Below are positions 63,901 through 64,000 of a DNA stretch of 64,000 bases, piece after piece. The notes under the pieces are model-generated. The model was not told the DNA's origin and searched no databases. It saw only the letters and a program-made list of their open reading frames with translations. How positions within the stretch are numbered: the first letter of the stretch is position 1; each line of letters starts with the position of its first letter. Source of the stretch: Casuarina equisetifolia. Taxonomy: Eukaryota > Streptophyta > Magnoliopsida > Fagales > Casuarinaceae. The translations under genes were made by a program, and so were the position numbers. The DNA is taken from positions 24,269,580 to 24,333,579 of the forward strand of contig CM052355.1 of NCBI GenBank assembly GCA_028551475.1, written 5' to 3'.

Positions 63901-64000
63901 AAAACCAAACATTTCATATTTTCATGTTTTTGGAAGTAAATGTTTTATCTTGAATCACGAAAAGGAATCACTTAGGAAATTTGATTCCAAAAGTGATGAA
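60944..64000 (+). mobile_element. SIRE/Maximus-type Ty1/copia element, 5' half, degenerate, truncated by window end
   Basis: Gag starts at 61011 (MGFNKPPLFDG) and has in-frame stops at 61074 and 61107. Its core, DETI-like ETINDMFGRFTEIIFELKLL, is open at 61176-61613. A CCHC knuckle CYECRKPGHIKIDC is near 61785. The long coiled-coil tail typical of SIRE gags (DLEKENCDLKSKLDAS) is at 62116-62715. Protease (WILDSGCSRHMTG) is at 62857. The pre-integrase HH/CC finger has stops at 63293 and 63374. The integrase core runs from about 63376 to the edge, with the D, D, E positions in HMDLFDP, RTDHGGEFEN and QNGVIERKNR. Reverse transcriptase would lie to the right. No intact polyprotein, so not autonomous. 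Confidence 0.85.

Noticed and set aside
1-64000. CRISPR arrays, bacterial operons, a novel defence system
   Set aside because: The window is plant nuclear DNA with spliced genes and retroelements. No regularly spaced repeats with unique spacers were seen.

Overview
The window is nuclear DNA from a flowering plant. The coding parts are GT-AG spliced genes of plant-specific families: a xyloglucan endotransglucosylase, a PDF1-type epidermal protein and a GAUT15-type glycosyltransferase. Introns are AT-rich and up to 2.9 kb, and Ty1/copia and LINE relics fill much of the rest. The species cannot be fixed from the sequence. Microsynteny with Arabidopsis, recalled from memory, suggests a dicot or magnoliid-type angiosperm.

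Left part (1-33 kb) is gene-dense. It holds an acidic 26-residue-repeat protein of unknown function (minus, 1350-2961, three exons), a nucleolar ribosomal-L1-domain protein (minus, 8255-9574, one exon) and an XTH cell-wall enzyme (minus, 12208-13264, three exons). Next come a HAD-type phosphatidylglycerophosphate phosphatase (PGPP1/GEP4 type, plus, 15953-19355, five exons), a broken CYP718-like P450 (minus, about 19767-21285), PROTODERMAL FACTOR 1 (plus, 25378-26702, three exons), a decayed copia element (minus, about 28.9-30.7 kb) and a single-pass membrane alpha/beta-hydrolase (minus, 30941-31993) with a 5'-UTR intron.

The middle (33.4-47 kb) has no recognisable intact gene. It contains a fragment of plastid 23S rRNA, a decayed LINE 3' end, a pair of direct repeats around an unrecognised coding remnant, SINE-like heads and microsatellites. 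The right part has the six-exon GAUT15-like gene (plus, 47367-54528), then a decayed Tnt1-like copia element (about 55.4-59.3 kb). After that comes the 5' LTR and 5' half of a SIRE/Maximus-type copia element that runs off the window; several in-frame stops show it is dead.

The genes are not an operon or pathway, though three act at or towards the cell surface or wall (XTH, PDF1, GAUT15). RSL1D1, PGPP1, CYP718, PDF1 and GAUT15 correspond to genes that, as I recall, Arabidopsis splits between two paralogous blocks (At2g42.6-42.9 and At3g58.6-58.9). The window therefore looks like an unsplit version of that block. The most unusual local structure is a perfect 43-bp inverted repeat bracketing exon 4 of PGPP1.
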